Counted from the stretch's first letter, positions 46,327 through 55,221 are shown. The stretch is 64,000 nucleotides of DNA from JAFCUW01 sp049898325 (GCF_049898325.1 NZ_JAFCXL010000005.1:1-64000), one strand, 5' to 3'. The notes: generated by a model not told the origin, from the letters alone. Made by a program: numbers and translations.

Positions 46327-47184
46327 ATGGGACAGAAGATTCATCCAACAGGCTTTCGCCTGTCAGTAACCCGTAACTGGGCGTCGCGTTGGTACGCGGG
46401 CAATGGTAACTTTGCCCAAATGCTCAACGAAGATCTCGCAGCACGTGCTTATCTGAAAAAGAAACTGAAGAACGCTTCGGTTGGCCGCATCGTCATCGAG
46501 CGTCCTGCCAAGAACGCGCGCTTCACGATCTACAGCTCGCGTCCAGGCGTGGTCATTGGTAAAAAAGGCGAGGACATCGAAGTACTGAAGACCGCGCTGA
46601 CCAAGATCATGGGTGTGCCCGTTCACGTCAATATCGAAGAGATCCGCAAGCCGGAAATCGACTCGCAACTGATCGCCGACTCCATCTCGCAACAGCTGGA
46701 AAAGCGCATCATGTTCCGCCGCGCGATGAAGCGTGCGATGCAAAACGCCATGCGTCTGGGTGCCCTGGGCATCAAGATCATGTCGTCGGGTCGCTTGAAC
46801 GGTATCGAAATCGCTCGTAAAGAGTGGTATCGCGAAGGTCGTGTGCCTCTGCACACCCTGCGCGCCGATATCGACTACGGCACCAGCGAAGCCGCCACGA
46901 CGTACGGCATCATCGGCGTCAAGGTCTGGGTCTACAAGGGTGACCGCGCGCCAAACGGCGACGCACCCGTGATCGACACCCCGGCTGATGACAAGAAGAG
47001 CCGCGGCCCGCGCCGTGACGATGGCAAGCCAGCTGGCCGCCCACGTCCAGCCGGTCCAGGTGGCGCCCGTCCATCCACAGCGCCGGTTGTGCGTGCTCGT
47101 CCAGCGGTGAAATTGCCGGTGGCAGCAGCCCCAGCAGCGGCAGCAGCACCCGCCGCTGAACCAGCTGAGAAAGCAGGAGAATAA
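46327..47184 (+). CDS. rpsC: 30S ribosomal protein S3 with extended C-terminal tail
   Basis: 285 residues against about 233 in E. coli. The KH-like RNA-binding region (SRPGVVIGKKGEDIEVLK) and C-terminal domain (GRLNGIEIARKEWYREGRVPLHTLRADIDYG) are standard up to VWVYKGD. The last 65-70 residues form a low-complexity tail, first charged (DDKKSRGPRRDDGKP) and then Pro/Ala-rich (PVAAAPAAAAAPAAEPAEKAGE). The tail is probably disordered and solvent exposed near the mRNA entry site. Confidence 0.98.
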   Translation: MGQKIHPTGFRLSVTRNWASRWYAGNGNFAQMLNEDLAARAYLKKKLKNASVGRIVIERPAKNARFTIYSSRPGVVIGKKGEDIEVLKTALTKIMGVPVHVNIEEIRKPEIDSQLIADSISQQLEKRIMFRRAMKRAMQNAMRLGALGIKIMSSGRLNGIEIARKEWYREGRVPLHTLRADIDYGTSEAATTYGIIGVKVWVYKGDRAPNGDAPVIDTPADDKKSRGPRRDDGKPAGRPRPAGPGGARPSTAPVVRARPAVKLPVAAAPAAAAAPAAEPAEKAGE

Positions 47185-47186
47185 CC

Positions 47187-47606
47187 ATGCTGCAACCAGC
47201 ACGCAGGAAGTATCGTAAAGAGCAGAAAGGCCGTAACACCGGCATTTCTCACAGCCGCGGCACCGCTGTCTCGTTCGGTGAGTTCGGTTTGAAGGCAGTC
47301 GCTCGCGGCCGCATCACCGCTCGTCAGATCGAAGCAGCACGTCGTGCCATGACCCGTCACATCAAACGTGGCGGTCGTATCTGGATTCGCATTTTCCCGG
47401 ACAAACCAATTTCGAACAAGCCAGCCGAAGTTCGTATGGGTAACGGTAAAGGTAATCCTGAGTACTACGTCGCAGAAATCCAGCCAGGCAAAGTCCTGTA
47501 CGAGATGGACGGCGTTGACGAAACACTGGCGCGCGAAGCATTCCGCCTGGCTGCCGCCAAACTGCCGCTGGCGACGACGTTTGTCATCCGCCAAGTCGGC
47601 CAATAA
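47187..47606 (+). CDS. rplP: 50S ribosomal protein L16
   Basis: 139 residues (MLQPARRKYRKEQKGRNTG...). Contains MGNGKGNPEYYVAEIQPG and ends RQVGQ. It contacts the A-site tRNA elbow. Two bases after the rpsC stop. Confidence 0.99.
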   Translation: MLQPARRKYRKEQKGRNTGISHSRGTAVSFGEFGLKAVARGRITARQIEAARRAMTRHIKRGGRIWIRIFPDKPISNKPAEVRMGNGKGNPEYYVAEIQPGKVLYEMDGVDETLAREAFRLAAAKLPLATTFVIRQVGQ

Positions 47607-47618
47607 GAGGAGTTGGAT

Positions 47619-47810
47619 ATGAAAGCAACAGAACTCCGCGGCAAAGACCAGGACGCTCTCCAGAAAGAGCTGAATGAGTTGTTGAAGGCACAGTTCGGCA
47701 TGCGCATGCAAATCGCTACGCAACAGCTGAGCAATACTTCCCAGCTCAAGAAGGTACGCCGCGATATCGCGCGTGTGAAGACGGTAATGAACTCGAAGGA
47801 AGCCAAATGA
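47619..47810 (+). CDS. rpmC: 50S ribosomal protein L29
   Basis: 63 residues from ATG 47619 (AAGAGGAG upstream), a two-helix hairpin (MKATELRGKDQDALQKELNE ... DIARVKTVMNSKEAK). A TTG two codons earlier is not needed. Overlaps rpsQ by 4 bp. Confidence 0.99.
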   Translation: MKATELRGKDQDALQKELNELLKAQFGMRMQIATQQLSNTSQLKKVRRDIARVKTVMNSKEAK

Positions 47811-48079
47811 CTGATACCGCTAAAGTAGCCCTGAAGCGTACGCTGGTCGGCAAGGTCGTTTCCGACAAGATGGACAAGACGGTAACCGTCCTGATCGAGC
47901 GTCACGTCAAGCACCCGCTGTACGGCAAAATCATCATGCGTTCGAACAAGTATCACGCGCATGACGAGACCAACCAGGTCAAAACGGGTGATACCGTTGA
48001 GATCCAGGAAGGTCGCCCCATCTCCAAGACCAAAGCTTGGACGGTGACCCGTGTAGTACAAGCTGCACAGGTGATCTAA
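47807..48079 (+). CDS. rpsQ: 30S ribosomal protein S17
   Basis: 90 residues (LKRTLVGKVVSDKMDKTVTVLIERHVKHPLYGKI...). Last gene of this transcription unit; a terminator lies 25 bp downstream. Confidence 0.99.
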   Translation: MTDTAKVALKRTLVGKVVSDKMDKTVTVLIERHVKHPLYGKIIMRSNKYHAHDETNQVKTGDTVEIQEGRPISKTKAWTVTRVVQAAQVI

Positions 48080-48103
48080 AAAGTAGTACCGGGTGGGAAG
48101 GGC

Positions 48104-48129
48104 GACACGGTTTTCCGTGGTGTCTTTTT
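48104..48129 (+). terminator. intrinsic terminator after rpsQ
   Basis: GACAC (48104-48108) pairs with GTGTC (48120-48124), with extra GG/CC pairing inside the loop, followed by TTTTT (48125-48129). It divides the S10 and spc parts. Confidence 0.65.
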
Positions 48130-48147
48130 CACTCTAAAATTTAGTTC

Positions 48148-48176
48148 TTGCGGGCCCGCCAGTGTTATGCGATACT
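48148..48176 (+). promoter_or_regulatory. sigma-70 promoter of the spc operon
   Basis: TTGCGG (48148-48153), a 17-bp spacer and GATACT (48171-48176), about 190 bp before rplN. The long leader (from about 48183) may carry translational control; no clear structure was identified. Confidence 0.65.
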
Positions 48177-48363
48177 AGTGGGCTTCGTTCATGTGTTGCC
48201 GCAAAAATTCGTCACCCCAAAGTGGCCAGCGGACCAGAGACGAATGTTTTTGGAAAGTCCATCACCCAATCAGTTGCTCCAGCATGAGCCTCTGGCGGGA
48301 CCAAGACTGACCGCAGGCCCACATTGTGGGGATTCTTCGGCTTAAGTTGGGAAAGAGAATACT

Positions 48364-48732
48364 ATGATTCAAACTGAAAGCCGGCTCGAAGTAGCCGACA
48401 ATACCGGTGCCAAGGAAGTGATGTGCATCAAGGTATTGGGCGGTTCCAAGCGCCGTTATGCTGGCATTGGCGATGTGATCAAGGTAACCATCAAGGTTGC
48501 TGCGCCACGTGGCCGTGTCAAAAAAGGTGAAATTTATAACGCTGTGGTTGTGCGTACCGCTAAAGGTGTGCGCCGCCAAGACGGCTCCCTGGTGAAGTTC
48601 GACGGCAATGCCGCCGTGCTGCTCAACGCCAAGCTGGAACCGATCGGAACGCGCATTTTTGGACCTGTCACGCGCGAATTGCGTACTGAGAAGTTCATGA
48701 AAATCGTGTCCCTGGCACCTGAAGTTCTGTAA
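48364..48732 (+). CDS. rplN: 50S ribosomal protein L14
   Basis: 122 residues (MIQTESRLEVADNTGAKEVMCIKVLGG...). Forms part of the 30S-50S bridge. First gene of the spc operon behind its own promoter. Confidence 0.99.
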   Translation: MIQTESRLEVADNTGAKEVMCIKVLGGSKRRYAGIGDVIKVTIKVAAPRGRVKKGEIYNAVVVRTAKGVRRQDGSLVKFDGNAAVLLNAKLEPIGTRIFGPVTRELRTEKFMKIVSLAPEVL

Positions 48733-48741
48733 GGAGTCGTA

Positions 48742-49056
48742 ATGGATAAGATTCGTAAAAACGACGAAGTCATCGTTCTGACCGGTAAAGACAAGGGCAA
48801 ACGTGGTGTGGTGCAGCAGCGTATCGATGCTGAACACGTCATCGTTGAAGGCGTCAACGTTGCTAAAAAAGCGACCAAGCCGAACCCAATGACCGGTGTA
48901 CAGGGCGGTATCGTCGATAAGACTATGCCGATTCACATTTCCAACGTTGCATTGTTCAATGCAGCGACTGGCAAGGCAGACCGTGTTGGCTTCAAGACTG
49001 TGGATGACAAAAAAGTCCGCGTCTTCATGTCTTCCGGCGAAGAAGTGAAGGTTTAA
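48742..49056 (+). CDS. rplX: 50S ribosomal protein L24
   Basis: 104 residues with a KOW motif (NDEVIVLTGKDKGKRGVVQQR). An early 50S assembly initiator. AAGGAG precedes the ATG. Confidence 0.99.
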   Translation: MDKIRKNDEVIVLTGKDKGKRGVVQQRIDAEHVIVEGVNVAKKATKPNPMTGVQGGIVDKTMPIHISNVALFNAATGKADRVGFKTVDDKKVRVFMSSGEEVKV

Positions 49057-49058
49057 TC

Positions 49059-49598
49059 ATGGCCCGTCTTCAAGATTTTTATAAAGAAAAGGTCGTTGCC
49101 GACCTGGTGGCCAAATTTGGCTACAAATCGGCAATGGAAGTGCCGCGTCTGACCAAGATCACCCTGAACATGGGCTTGGGCGAAGCGATTGCTGACAAAA
49201 AAATCATCGAGCACGCCACTGGCGACCTGACGAAAATTGCTGGCCAAAAGCCAGTGACGACCAAGGCACGCAAGGCAATCGCTGGTTTTAAAATCCGCGA
49301 AGGCTATCCGATCGGTACCATGGTCACCCTGCGTGGCGCCCGTATGTATGAATTCCTCGATCGTTTCATCACCGTGGCTCTGCCGCGCGTGCGTGACTTC
49401 CGTGGCGTCAACGGTCGTTCGTTCGATGGTCGTGGTAACTACAACATCGGTGTCAAGGAACAGATCATTTTCCCTGAGATCGAGTACGACAAGATCGATG
49501 CGTTGCGTGGTATGAACATCAGCATCACCACCACCGCCAAGACCGACGACGAAGCGAAAGCTCTGCTCGCCGCCTTCAAATTCCCGTTCAGAAACTGA
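49059..49598 (+). CDS. rplE: 50S ribosomal protein L5
   Basis: 179 residues (MARLQDFYKEKVVADLVAKFGYKSAMEVPRLTKITLNMG...). Binds 5S rRNA and the P-site tRNA T loop. Two bases after rplX. Confidence 0.99.
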   Translation: MARLQDFYKEKVVADLVAKFGYKSAMEVPRLTKITLNMGLGEAIADKKIIEHATGDLTKIAGQKPVTTKARKAIAGFKIREGYPIGTMVTLRGARMYEFLDRFITVALPRVRDFRGVNGRSFDGRGNYNIGVKEQIIFPEIEYDKIDALRGMNISITTTAKTDDEAKALLAAFKFPFRN

Positions 49599-49602
49599 GA
49601 TC

Positions 49603-49908
49603 ATGGCAAAACTATCCCTGATTAACCGCGAACAGAAGCGTGCAGACCTGGTGGAGAAATTCGCCCCGAAGCGTGCCGCTCTGAAAGCCATCATCGATGA
49701 TCAGTCGAAGACGGAAGAAGAACGTTATGAAGCCCGTTTGAAGTTGCAGGCATTGCCGCGCAATTCGGCCCCGACCCGCCAGCGTAACCGCTGCGCCATC
49801 ACCGGCCGGCCACGTGGCACATTCCGTAAATTCGGTCTGGCACGTATCAAGCTCCGTGAATTCGCCATGCGTGGTGAAATTCCGGGTATGACTAAAGCAA
49901 GCTGGTAA
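49603..49908 (+). CDS. rpsN: 30S ribosomal protein S14 (zinc-independent form)
   Basis: 101 residues, the long form without the CxxC-CxxC zinc ribbon; only one Cys (NRCAITGRPRG) is present. Four bases after rplE. Confidence 0.99.
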   Translation: MAKLSLINREQKRADLVEKFAPKRAALKAIIDDQSKTEEERYEARLKLQALPRNSAPTRQRNRCAITGRPRGTFRKFGLARIKLREFAMRGEIPGMTKASW

Positions 49909-49922
49909 TAGGAGAATATGCA

Positions 49923-50318
49923 ATGAGTATGAGCGATCCTATCGCCGATATGCTGACCCGCATTCGCAACGCCCAAGGCGTACAAAAGACGACCGTGGCA
50001 ATGCCATCGTCGAAAGTTAAAGTAGCGATTGCCAACGTCCTCAAGGACGAGGGTTACATTGAAGATTACGCGGTTACCGAAGACGGTGGCAAGGCGGAAC
50101 TGAAAATCGGTTTGAAGTATTACGCTGGCCGTCCGGTCATCGAGCGCCTCGATCGCGTGTCCCGTCCAGGGCTGCGCGTCTACAAAGGCAAAGATGAAAT
50201 CCCTAGCGTCATGAATGGCTTGGGCGTGGCGATCGTGTCGACTCCGCAAGGCGTCATGACAGACCGCAAAGCGCGCGCTACCGGTGTCGGCGGCGAAGTT
50301 ATTTGCTACGTGGCATAA
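49923..50318 (+). CDS. rpsH: 30S ribosomal protein S8
   Basis: 131 residues (MSMSDPIADMLTRIRNAQGVQK...). Binds the 16S central domain; in E. coli it represses the spc operon at the L5 start. AGGAG lies upstream. Confidence 0.99.
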   Translation: MSMSDPIADMLTRIRNAQGVQKTTVAMPSSKVKVAIANVLKDEGYIEDYAVTEDGGKAELKIGLKYYAGRPVIERLDRVSRPGLRVYKGKDEIPSVMNGLGVAIVSTPQGVMTDRKARATGVGGEVICYVA

Positions 50319-50328
50319 GGAGAAGACG

Positions 50329-50862
50329 ATGTCTCGAGTAGCTAAGATGCCGATCACTGTCCCAGCTGGCGCCGAAGTGGCGATCACTGCACAGTCGATC
50401 ACGGTAAAAGGTCCATTGGGCACGCTTGTACAGAAGCTCAATGGCCTGGTAAAAGTAGAAAACAACAACGGCAGCCTGTCCTTCGACGTCGTCGATGACA
50501 GCCGCGAGTCCAATGCGATGTCGGGCACCTTGCGCGCCCTGGTCAACAATATGGTGACCGGCGTAACCAAGGGCTTCGAGAAGAAGCTGACCCTGGTCGG
50601 CGTGGGCTACAAAGCCCAAGCCGCTGGTGACAAGCTGAACCTTTCGCTGGGTTTCTCGCATCCGGTCGCTCACGCGATGCCGGCTGGCGTGACCGCCACC
50701 ACCCCGACGCCGACCGAAATCCTGATCAAGGGTATCGATCGTCAACAGGTTGGCCAAGTCGCCGCTGAAGTGCGTGCTTACCGCTCCCCTGAGCCTTACA
50801 AAGGCAAGGGCGTTCGCTACGCGAACGAAGTGGTTAAGCTTAAAGAAACCAAGAAGAAATAA
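50329..50862 (+). CDS. rplF: 50S ribosomal protein L6
   Basis: 177 residues from ATG 50329 (MSRVAKMPITVPAG; AAGGAGAAG upstream). The frame extending back into rpsH is not used. Ends PEPYKGKGVRYANEVVKLKETKKK. Part of the GTPase-associated region. Confidence 0.99.
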   Translation: MSRVAKMPITVPAGAEVAITAQSITVKGPLGTLVQKLNGLVKVENNNGSLSFDVVDDSRESNAMSGTLRALVNNMVTGVTKGFEKKLTLVGVGYKAQAAGDKLNLSLGFSHPVAHAMPAGVTATTPTPTEILIKGIDRQQVGQVAAEVRAYRSPEPYKGKGVRYANEVVKLKETKKK

Positions 50863-50873
50863 GAAGGCTGACC

Positions 50874-51236
50874 ATGGACAAGAAAGAATCACGTCTGCGT
50901 CGTGGACGCCAGACCCGCATCAAAATTGCGGAGATGAAAGTAAATCGCCTGTCGGTACATCGTACCAACCTGCACATTTACGCCAACCTGATCAGCCCGG
51001 ATGCGAAGATCCTGGTTTCGGCCTCGACCGCCGAAGCCGAAGTCCGCGCCGAGCTGGCTGGCAAGACGGGTGGCGGCGGCAACGCTGCAGCCGCTGCACT
51101 GGTCGGCAAGCGCGTCGCGGAAAAGGCTTTGAAAGCAGGGATTACCGAAGTTGCGTTCGACCGCTCCGGTTTCCGTTACCACGGCCGTGTGAAGGCGTTG
51201 GCAGAAGCCGCGCGTGAAGCCGGTCTGAAGTTCTAA
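50874..51236 (+). CDS. rplR: 50S ribosomal protein L18
   Basis: 120 residues (MDKKESRLRRGRQTRIKIAEM ... FDRSGFRYHGRVKALAEAAREAGLKF). Binds 5S rRNA with L5. Confidence 0.99.
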   Translation: MDKKESRLRRGRQTRIKIAEMKVNRLSVHRTNLHIYANLISPDAKILVSASTAEAEVRAELAGKTGGGGNAAAAALVGKRVAEKALKAGITEVAFDRSGFRYHGRVKALAEAAREAGLKF

Positions 51237-51246
51237 GGATATCATC

Positions 51247-51765
51247 ATGGCAAAAATGCAAGCAAAAATGCAAAGCGACAAGCCGGATGATGGCATGCGC
51301 GAAAAAATGATCGCGATCAACCGCGTGACCAAAGTGGTCAAGGGTGGTCGTATCATGGGTTTCGCCGCATTGACCGTCGTCGGTGACGGCGATGGCCGCA
51401 TCGGCATGGGCAAGGGCAAGTCGAAAGAAGTACCAGTCGGTGTGCAGAAGGCAATGGAAGAAGCCCGTCGCAACCTGATCAAGGTGCCTCTGAAGAACGG
51501 TACCCTGCACCACACCGTTACCGGCCGTCACGGCGCATCGAAAGTAATGATGATGCCCGCCAAGCCTGGTACCGGCGTGATCGCCGGTGGCGCCATGCGC
51601 GCAATCTTCGAAGTAATGGGCGTGACCGATGTCGTGGCGAAATCCACGGGCTCGTCGAACCCTTACAACCTGGTGCGCGCAACCCTCGACGGCCTGTCGA
51701 AAATGAGCACTGCTTCCGACATCGCCGCCAAGCGCGGCAAGTCGGTTGAAGACATCCTGGCTTAA
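51247..51765 (+). CDS. rpsE: 30S ribosomal protein S5
   Basis: 172 residues. KVVKGGRIMGFAALTVVGDGDGRIGMGKGKSKEVP is the conserved N-terminal domain; its loop is where spectinomycin-resistance changes occur, and it looks wild type. Confidence 0.99.
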   Translation: MAKMQAKMQSDKPDDGMREKMIAINRVTKVVKGGRIMGFAALTVVGDGDGRIGMGKGKSKEVPVGVQKAMEEARRNLIKVPLKNGTLHHTVTGRHGASKVMMMPAKPGTGVIAGGAMRAIFEVMGVTDVVAKSTGSSNPYNLVRATLDGLSKMSTASDIAAKRGKSVEDILA

Positions 51766-51775
51766 GGTGAACATG

Positions 51776-51967
51776 ATGACTAAAGAAGCTACCAAAACCG
51801 TCAAAGTTCAGTTGGTCATGGGCCTGATCGGCACGCGCGAATCGCATCGCGCGACCGTGCGCGGCCTGGGTCTGCGTCGCGTCAACTCGGTCTCCGAGTT
51901 GGAAGACACCCCATCGGTGCGCGGCATGATCAACAAAGTCTCGTACCTCGTGAAAGTTGTGTCGTAA
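51776..51967 (+). CDS. rpmD: 50S ribosomal protein L30
   Basis: 63 residues (MTKEATKTVKVQLVMGLIGTRESHR...). ATG 51773, one codon earlier, is an equally possible start because AAGG lies five bases before it. A GTAAGCG-ctcg-CGCTTAC hairpin (51964-51981) overlaps the stop and precedes rplO. Confidence 0.98.
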   Translation: MTKEATKTVKVQLVMGLIGTRESHRATVRGLGLRRVNSVSELEDTPSVRGMINKVSYLVKVVS

Positions 51968-51995
51968 GCGCTCGCGCTTACGAACGGAGAAAAAC

Positions 51996-52427
51996 ATGGA
52001 ACTCAATACCATCCAACCAGCCGAAGGCGCCAAGCACTACAAGCGTCGCGTCGGCCGCGGTATCGGCTCCGGTCTGGGCAAAACGTCCGGCCGTGGTCAC
52101 AAGGGTCAAAAATCGCGTTCGGGCGGCTTTCATAAAGTCGGTTTCGAAGGCGGTCAGATGCCTCTGCAACGCCGTCTGCCAAAACGCGGCTTCAAGTCCT
52201 TGAACGCTACGTTCAAAGCGGAAGTGCGTCTGTCGGACTTGAACAACCTGGCCGTCGGCGATGTCGACATCCTGGTGCTCAAGCAAGCGGGTATCCTGCC
52301 AGTGCTGGCGCGCGACGTGCGTGTCATCCTGTCCGGCGAAGTCACCAAAGCGGTGAACCTCAAAGGCATCAAAGCAACGAAGGGCGCCAAAGCGGCCATC
52401 GAAGCAGCTGGTGGCTCGGTAGCCTAA
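51996..52427 (+). CDS. rplO: 50S ribosomal protein L15
   Basis: 143 residues from ATG 51996 (ACGGAG upstream): MELNTIQPAEGAKHYKRRVGRGIGSGLGKTSGRGHKGQKSRSG in part, the glycine/basic N-terminal extension that threads into 23S rRNA. Confidence 0.99.
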   Translation: MELNTIQPAEGAKHYKRRVGRGIGSGLGKTSGRGHKGQKSRSGGFHKVGFEGGQMPLQRRLPKRGFKSLNATFKAEVRLSDLNNLAVGDVDILVLKQAGILPVLARDVRVILSGEVTKAVNLKGIKATKGAKAAIEAAGGSVA

Positions 52428-52455
52428 TTGGCGAACGGCTTGATCGGAGCAAAAA

Positions 52456-53790
52456 TTGGCGACTAATTCACAACTTGGTAAGAGTGCAGCAGCTGGATTC
52501 CCTTGGGGCCGGCTCTGGTTTTTGCTTGGCGCGTTGGTCGTGTACCGTATCGGTGCGCACATTCCGGTCCCCGGAATTGACCCGGTCCAGCTGGCAGCAC
52601 TGTTCAAGCAGAACGAAGGCGGCGTCCTGGGCATGTTCAACATGTTCTCGGGCGGCGCCCTGTCCCGCTTCACCGTGTTCGCTCTCGGCATCATGCCTTA
52701 CATCTCGGCCTCGATCATCATGCAACTGGTGTCGATCGTGTCGCCACAGATGGAAGCGCTGAAGAAAGAGGGCGAAGCAGGCCGTCGCAAGATCACCCAG
52801 TACACCCGGTATTTCACGGTGGCGCTGGCGTTGTTCCAGGCGTTCGGCATTGCAGTGGCGCTCGAATCGCAGCCTGGGTTGGTACTCGATCCTGGCATGG
52901 CGTTTCGCTTCGTTACCGTGGTGACTTTGCTGACCGGTACCATGTTCCTGATGTGGCTGGGCGAGCAGATCACGGAGCGCGGTCTGGGTAACGGTATCTC
53001 GATCATCATTTTTGCCGGGATCGCGGCCGGTTTGCCGGCAGCACTGGGTGGCTTGTTCACCTTGATCTCGAACGGTTCGATCAGCAGTTTTGCGGCGATC
53101 TTCATCATTGTGCTGGTAGCCCTGGTTACCTACTTCGTGGTGTTTGTCGAGCGCGGACAACGCAAGATCCTGGTCAATTACGCCAAGCGTCAAGTCGGCA
53201 ACAAGGTATATGGCGGTCAGACCAGCCACTTGCCTTTGAAGCTGAACATGGCCGGCGTGATTCCCCCGATCTTTGCTTCGTCGATCATCTTGTTCCCGGC
53301 TACGATCGTTGACTGGTTCACCAAGGGCAAGGACACGAGCAACCCGTTCATCGGTTTCCTGAAAGATCTGGCGGCATCGATGGGGTCCGGTGAACCCATC
53401 CATGCGCTGCTGTATGCGGTGGCCATCGTGTTTTTCTGTTTCTTCTATACAGCGCTGGTGTTTAACAGCAAGGAAACAGCGGATAACTTGAAGAAGAGTG
53501 GCGCGTTCGTGCCGGGGATTCGTCCCGGAGAACAAACCGCCCGTTACATCGACAAGATTCTGATGCGATTGACCCTGGCTGGCGCGGTGTATATCACCCT
53601 GGTGTGTTTGTTGCCGGAGTTTATGCAAGCCAAATGGAAAGTGCCGTTTTATTTTGGTGGCACCTCCCTGTTGATTATTGTAGTTGTCACCATGGACTTC
53701 ATGGCTCAGGTACAGAACTACGTCATGTCGCAGCAATATGAATCACTGCTGCGCAAGGCAAATTTCAAGGGCGGCATTCCGACGCGATAA
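52456..53790 (+). CDS. secY: protein translocase subunit SecY
   Basis: 444 residues, ten membrane helices forming the SecYEG channel. The plug and helix 2 region (GALSRFTVFALGIMPYISASIIMQL) and the cytoplasmic loop FVERGQRKILVNYAKRQVG are clear. The start is TTG 52456 with GGAG eight bases upstream; no ATG gives the conserved N-terminus, so a rare start codon may limit synthesis relative to the ribosomal proteins. Confidence 0.98.
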   Translation: MATNSQLGKSAAAGFPWGRLWFLLGALVVYRIGAHIPVPGIDPVQLAALFKQNEGGVLGMFNMFSGGALSRFTVFALGIMPYISASIIMQLVSIVSPQMEALKKEGEAGRRKITQYTRYFTVALALFQAFGIAVALESQPGLVLDPGMAFRFVTVVTLLTGTMFLMWLGEQITERGLGNGISIIIFAGIAAGLPAALGGLFTLISNGSISSFAAIFIIVLVALVTYFVVFVERGQRKILVNYAKRQVGNKVYGGQTSHLPLKLNMAGVIPPIFASSIILFPATIVDWFTKGKDTSNPFIGFLKDLAASMGSGEPIHALLYAVAIVFFCFFYTALVFNSKETADNLKKSGAFVPGIRPGEQTARYIDKILMRLTLAGAVYITLVCLLPEFMQAKWKVPFYFGGTSLLIIVVVTMDFMAQVQNYVMSQQYESLLRKANFKGGIPTR

Positions 53791-53811
53791 GCGCCCAGGA
53801 AGACACAGCGA

Positions 53812-54030
53812 ATGGCAAAAGACGACGTCATACAAATGCAAGGCGAGATTCTTGAGAATCTCCCCAACGCGACATTTCGAGTAAAGCTGGAAAACGGCCA
53901 CGTGGTGCTCGGCCACATTTCGGGTAAAATGCGGATGAATTACATTCGCATCCTTCCTGGCGACAAGGTCACGGTGGAGTTGACGCCGTACGACCTTAGC
54001 CGGGCCCGGATTGTGTTCCGAACCAAGTAA
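53812..54030 (+). CDS. infA: translation initiation factor IF-1
   Basis: 72 residues, a single OB fold (MAKDDVIQMQGEILENLPNATFRVKLENGHVVLGHISGKMR...). Between secY and rpmJ, a common position outside the enterobacteria. Confidence 0.99.
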   Translation: MAKDDVIQMQGEILENLPNATFRVKLENGHVVLGHISGKMRMNYIRILPGDKVTVELTPYDLSRARIVFRTK

Positions 54031-54073
54031 AATTTAGAAATCGAACCATCCGAACGTAAAAGAGAGTGCAAAC

Positions 54074-54187
54074 ATGAAAGTTCTCGCATCAGTCAAGCGG
54101 ATCTGCCGCAACTGCAAGATCATCAAGCGCAAAGGCGTTGTCCGCGTAATCTGCGTGGAACCACGTCACAAGCAGCGTCAAGGTTAA
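54074..54187 (+). CDS. rpmJ: 50S ribosomal protein L36 (zinc-binding form)
   Basis: 37 residues: MKVLASVKRICRNCKI then IKRKGVVRVICVEPRHKQRQG. The zinc ribbon ligands are C11, C14, C27 and H32 by counting. Starts at ATG 54074 with AGAGAG upstream and ends at TAA 54185-54187. Lies between infA and rpsM as expected. Confidence 0.98.
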   Translation: MKVLASVKRICRNCKIIKRKGVVRVICVEPRHKQRQG

Positions 54188-54215
54188 TTTAGCGTTATTG
54201 ATAGAGGAATAACGA

Positions 54216-54581
54216 ATGGCACGTATTGCAGGGGTAAACATCCCAAATCATCAGCACACTGTTATCGGCCTGACGGCGATCTACGGTGTTGGCCGTCCAC
54301 GTTCGCAGAAAATCTGCGACGCTACGGGTGTTGCGACCAATAAAAAGGTCAAGGACCTGGACGATAACGAACTCGAGAAACTGCGTGACGAAGTCGCGAA
54401 GTTTGTCGTTGAAGGCGATCTGCGCCGTGAGCTGTCCATGAACATCAAGCGCTTGATGGACCTGGGCTGCTACCGTGGCATGCGTCACCGTAAAGGTCTG
54501 CCAGTGCGTGGTCAGCGTACCCGCACCAATGCTCGTACCCGCAAAGGTCCGCGCAAGGCCGCACAATCGCTCAAGAAATAA
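54216..54581 (+). CDS. rpsM: 30S ribosomal protein S13
   Basis: 121 residues (MARIAGVNIPNHQHTVIGLTAIYGVG ... GLPVRGQRTRTNARTRKGPRK). Contacts tRNA and bridges to L5. First gene of the alpha operon part. Confidence 0.99.
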   Translation: MARIAGVNIPNHQHTVIGLTAIYGVGRPRSQKICDATGVATNKKVKDLDDNELEKLRDEVAKFVVEGDLRRELSMNIKRLMDLGCYRGMRHRKGLPVRGQRTRTNARTRKGPRKAAQSLKK

Positions 54582-54593
54582 TAGGAAACGACT

Positions 54594-54998
54594 ATGGCCA
54601 AGCAACAAAGCAGCGCCGCAGCAGCACGCGTCCGCAAAAAGGTTAAGAAAAACGTCGCCGAGGGCATCGCCCACGTGCACGCTTCTTTCAACAACACCAT
54701 CATCACGATCACCGACCGCCAGGGCAATGCCCTGTCGTGGGCGACTTCGGGTGGCGCTGGCTTCAAGGGTTCGCGTAAATCGACCCCGTTCGCAGCGCAG
54801 GTTGCAGCCGAAGCAGCTGGTAAGGTTGCTGTCGAGTGCGGCGTCAAGAATCTGGAAGTTCGTATCAAGGGCCCAGGCCCGGGCCGTGAATCGGCTGTGC
54901 GTGCTCTGAACAACCTGGGTATCAAGATCACCGAAATCCAGGACGTGACGCCAGTACCGCACAACGGTTGCCGTCCTCCAAAGCGTCGTCGTATCTAA
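54594..54998 (+). CDS. rpsK: 30S ribosomal protein S11
   Basis: 134 residues with a basic N-terminus (VRKKVKKNVAEGIAHVHASFNNTIITITD) and the conserved C-terminal HNGCRPPKRRRI. Platform protein of the 30S. Confidence 0.99.
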   Translation: MAKQQSSAAAARVRKKVKKNVAEGIAHVHASFNNTIITITDRQGNALSWATSGGAGFKGSRKSTPFAAQVAAEAAGKVAVECGVKNLEVRIKGPGPGRESAVRALNNLGIKITEIQDVTPVPHNGCRPPKRRRI

Positions 54999-55221
54999 GC
55001 TTCGGCTCACGTACACGTCGTTCGCAGCTTCGGCTGCACAAAGATCGCCGGCGCAGGCCCTGTTAGGGTATACTGCCCGGCTGTCGTTGTCTGGAATGTT
55101 CGCGTTTCAGGCAAGTCTCAGCCACCGTTCGACCGCGCTCTGATTGTGAAATCACAGACGGGATTCGAACTAGCGCCTGTCGCATTGCGTCGGGGCGTCA
55201 TCTAAAACTAAAGGAAACATC
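54999..55221 (+). other. spacer between rpsK and rpsD
   Basis: 223 bp without a gene. It contains a GCAGC-TTCG-GCTGC hairpin (55024-55037) without a T tract and TATACT at 55069-55074 lacking a good -35. It may hold a secondary promoter or a leader for S4 control. Confidence 0.35.
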
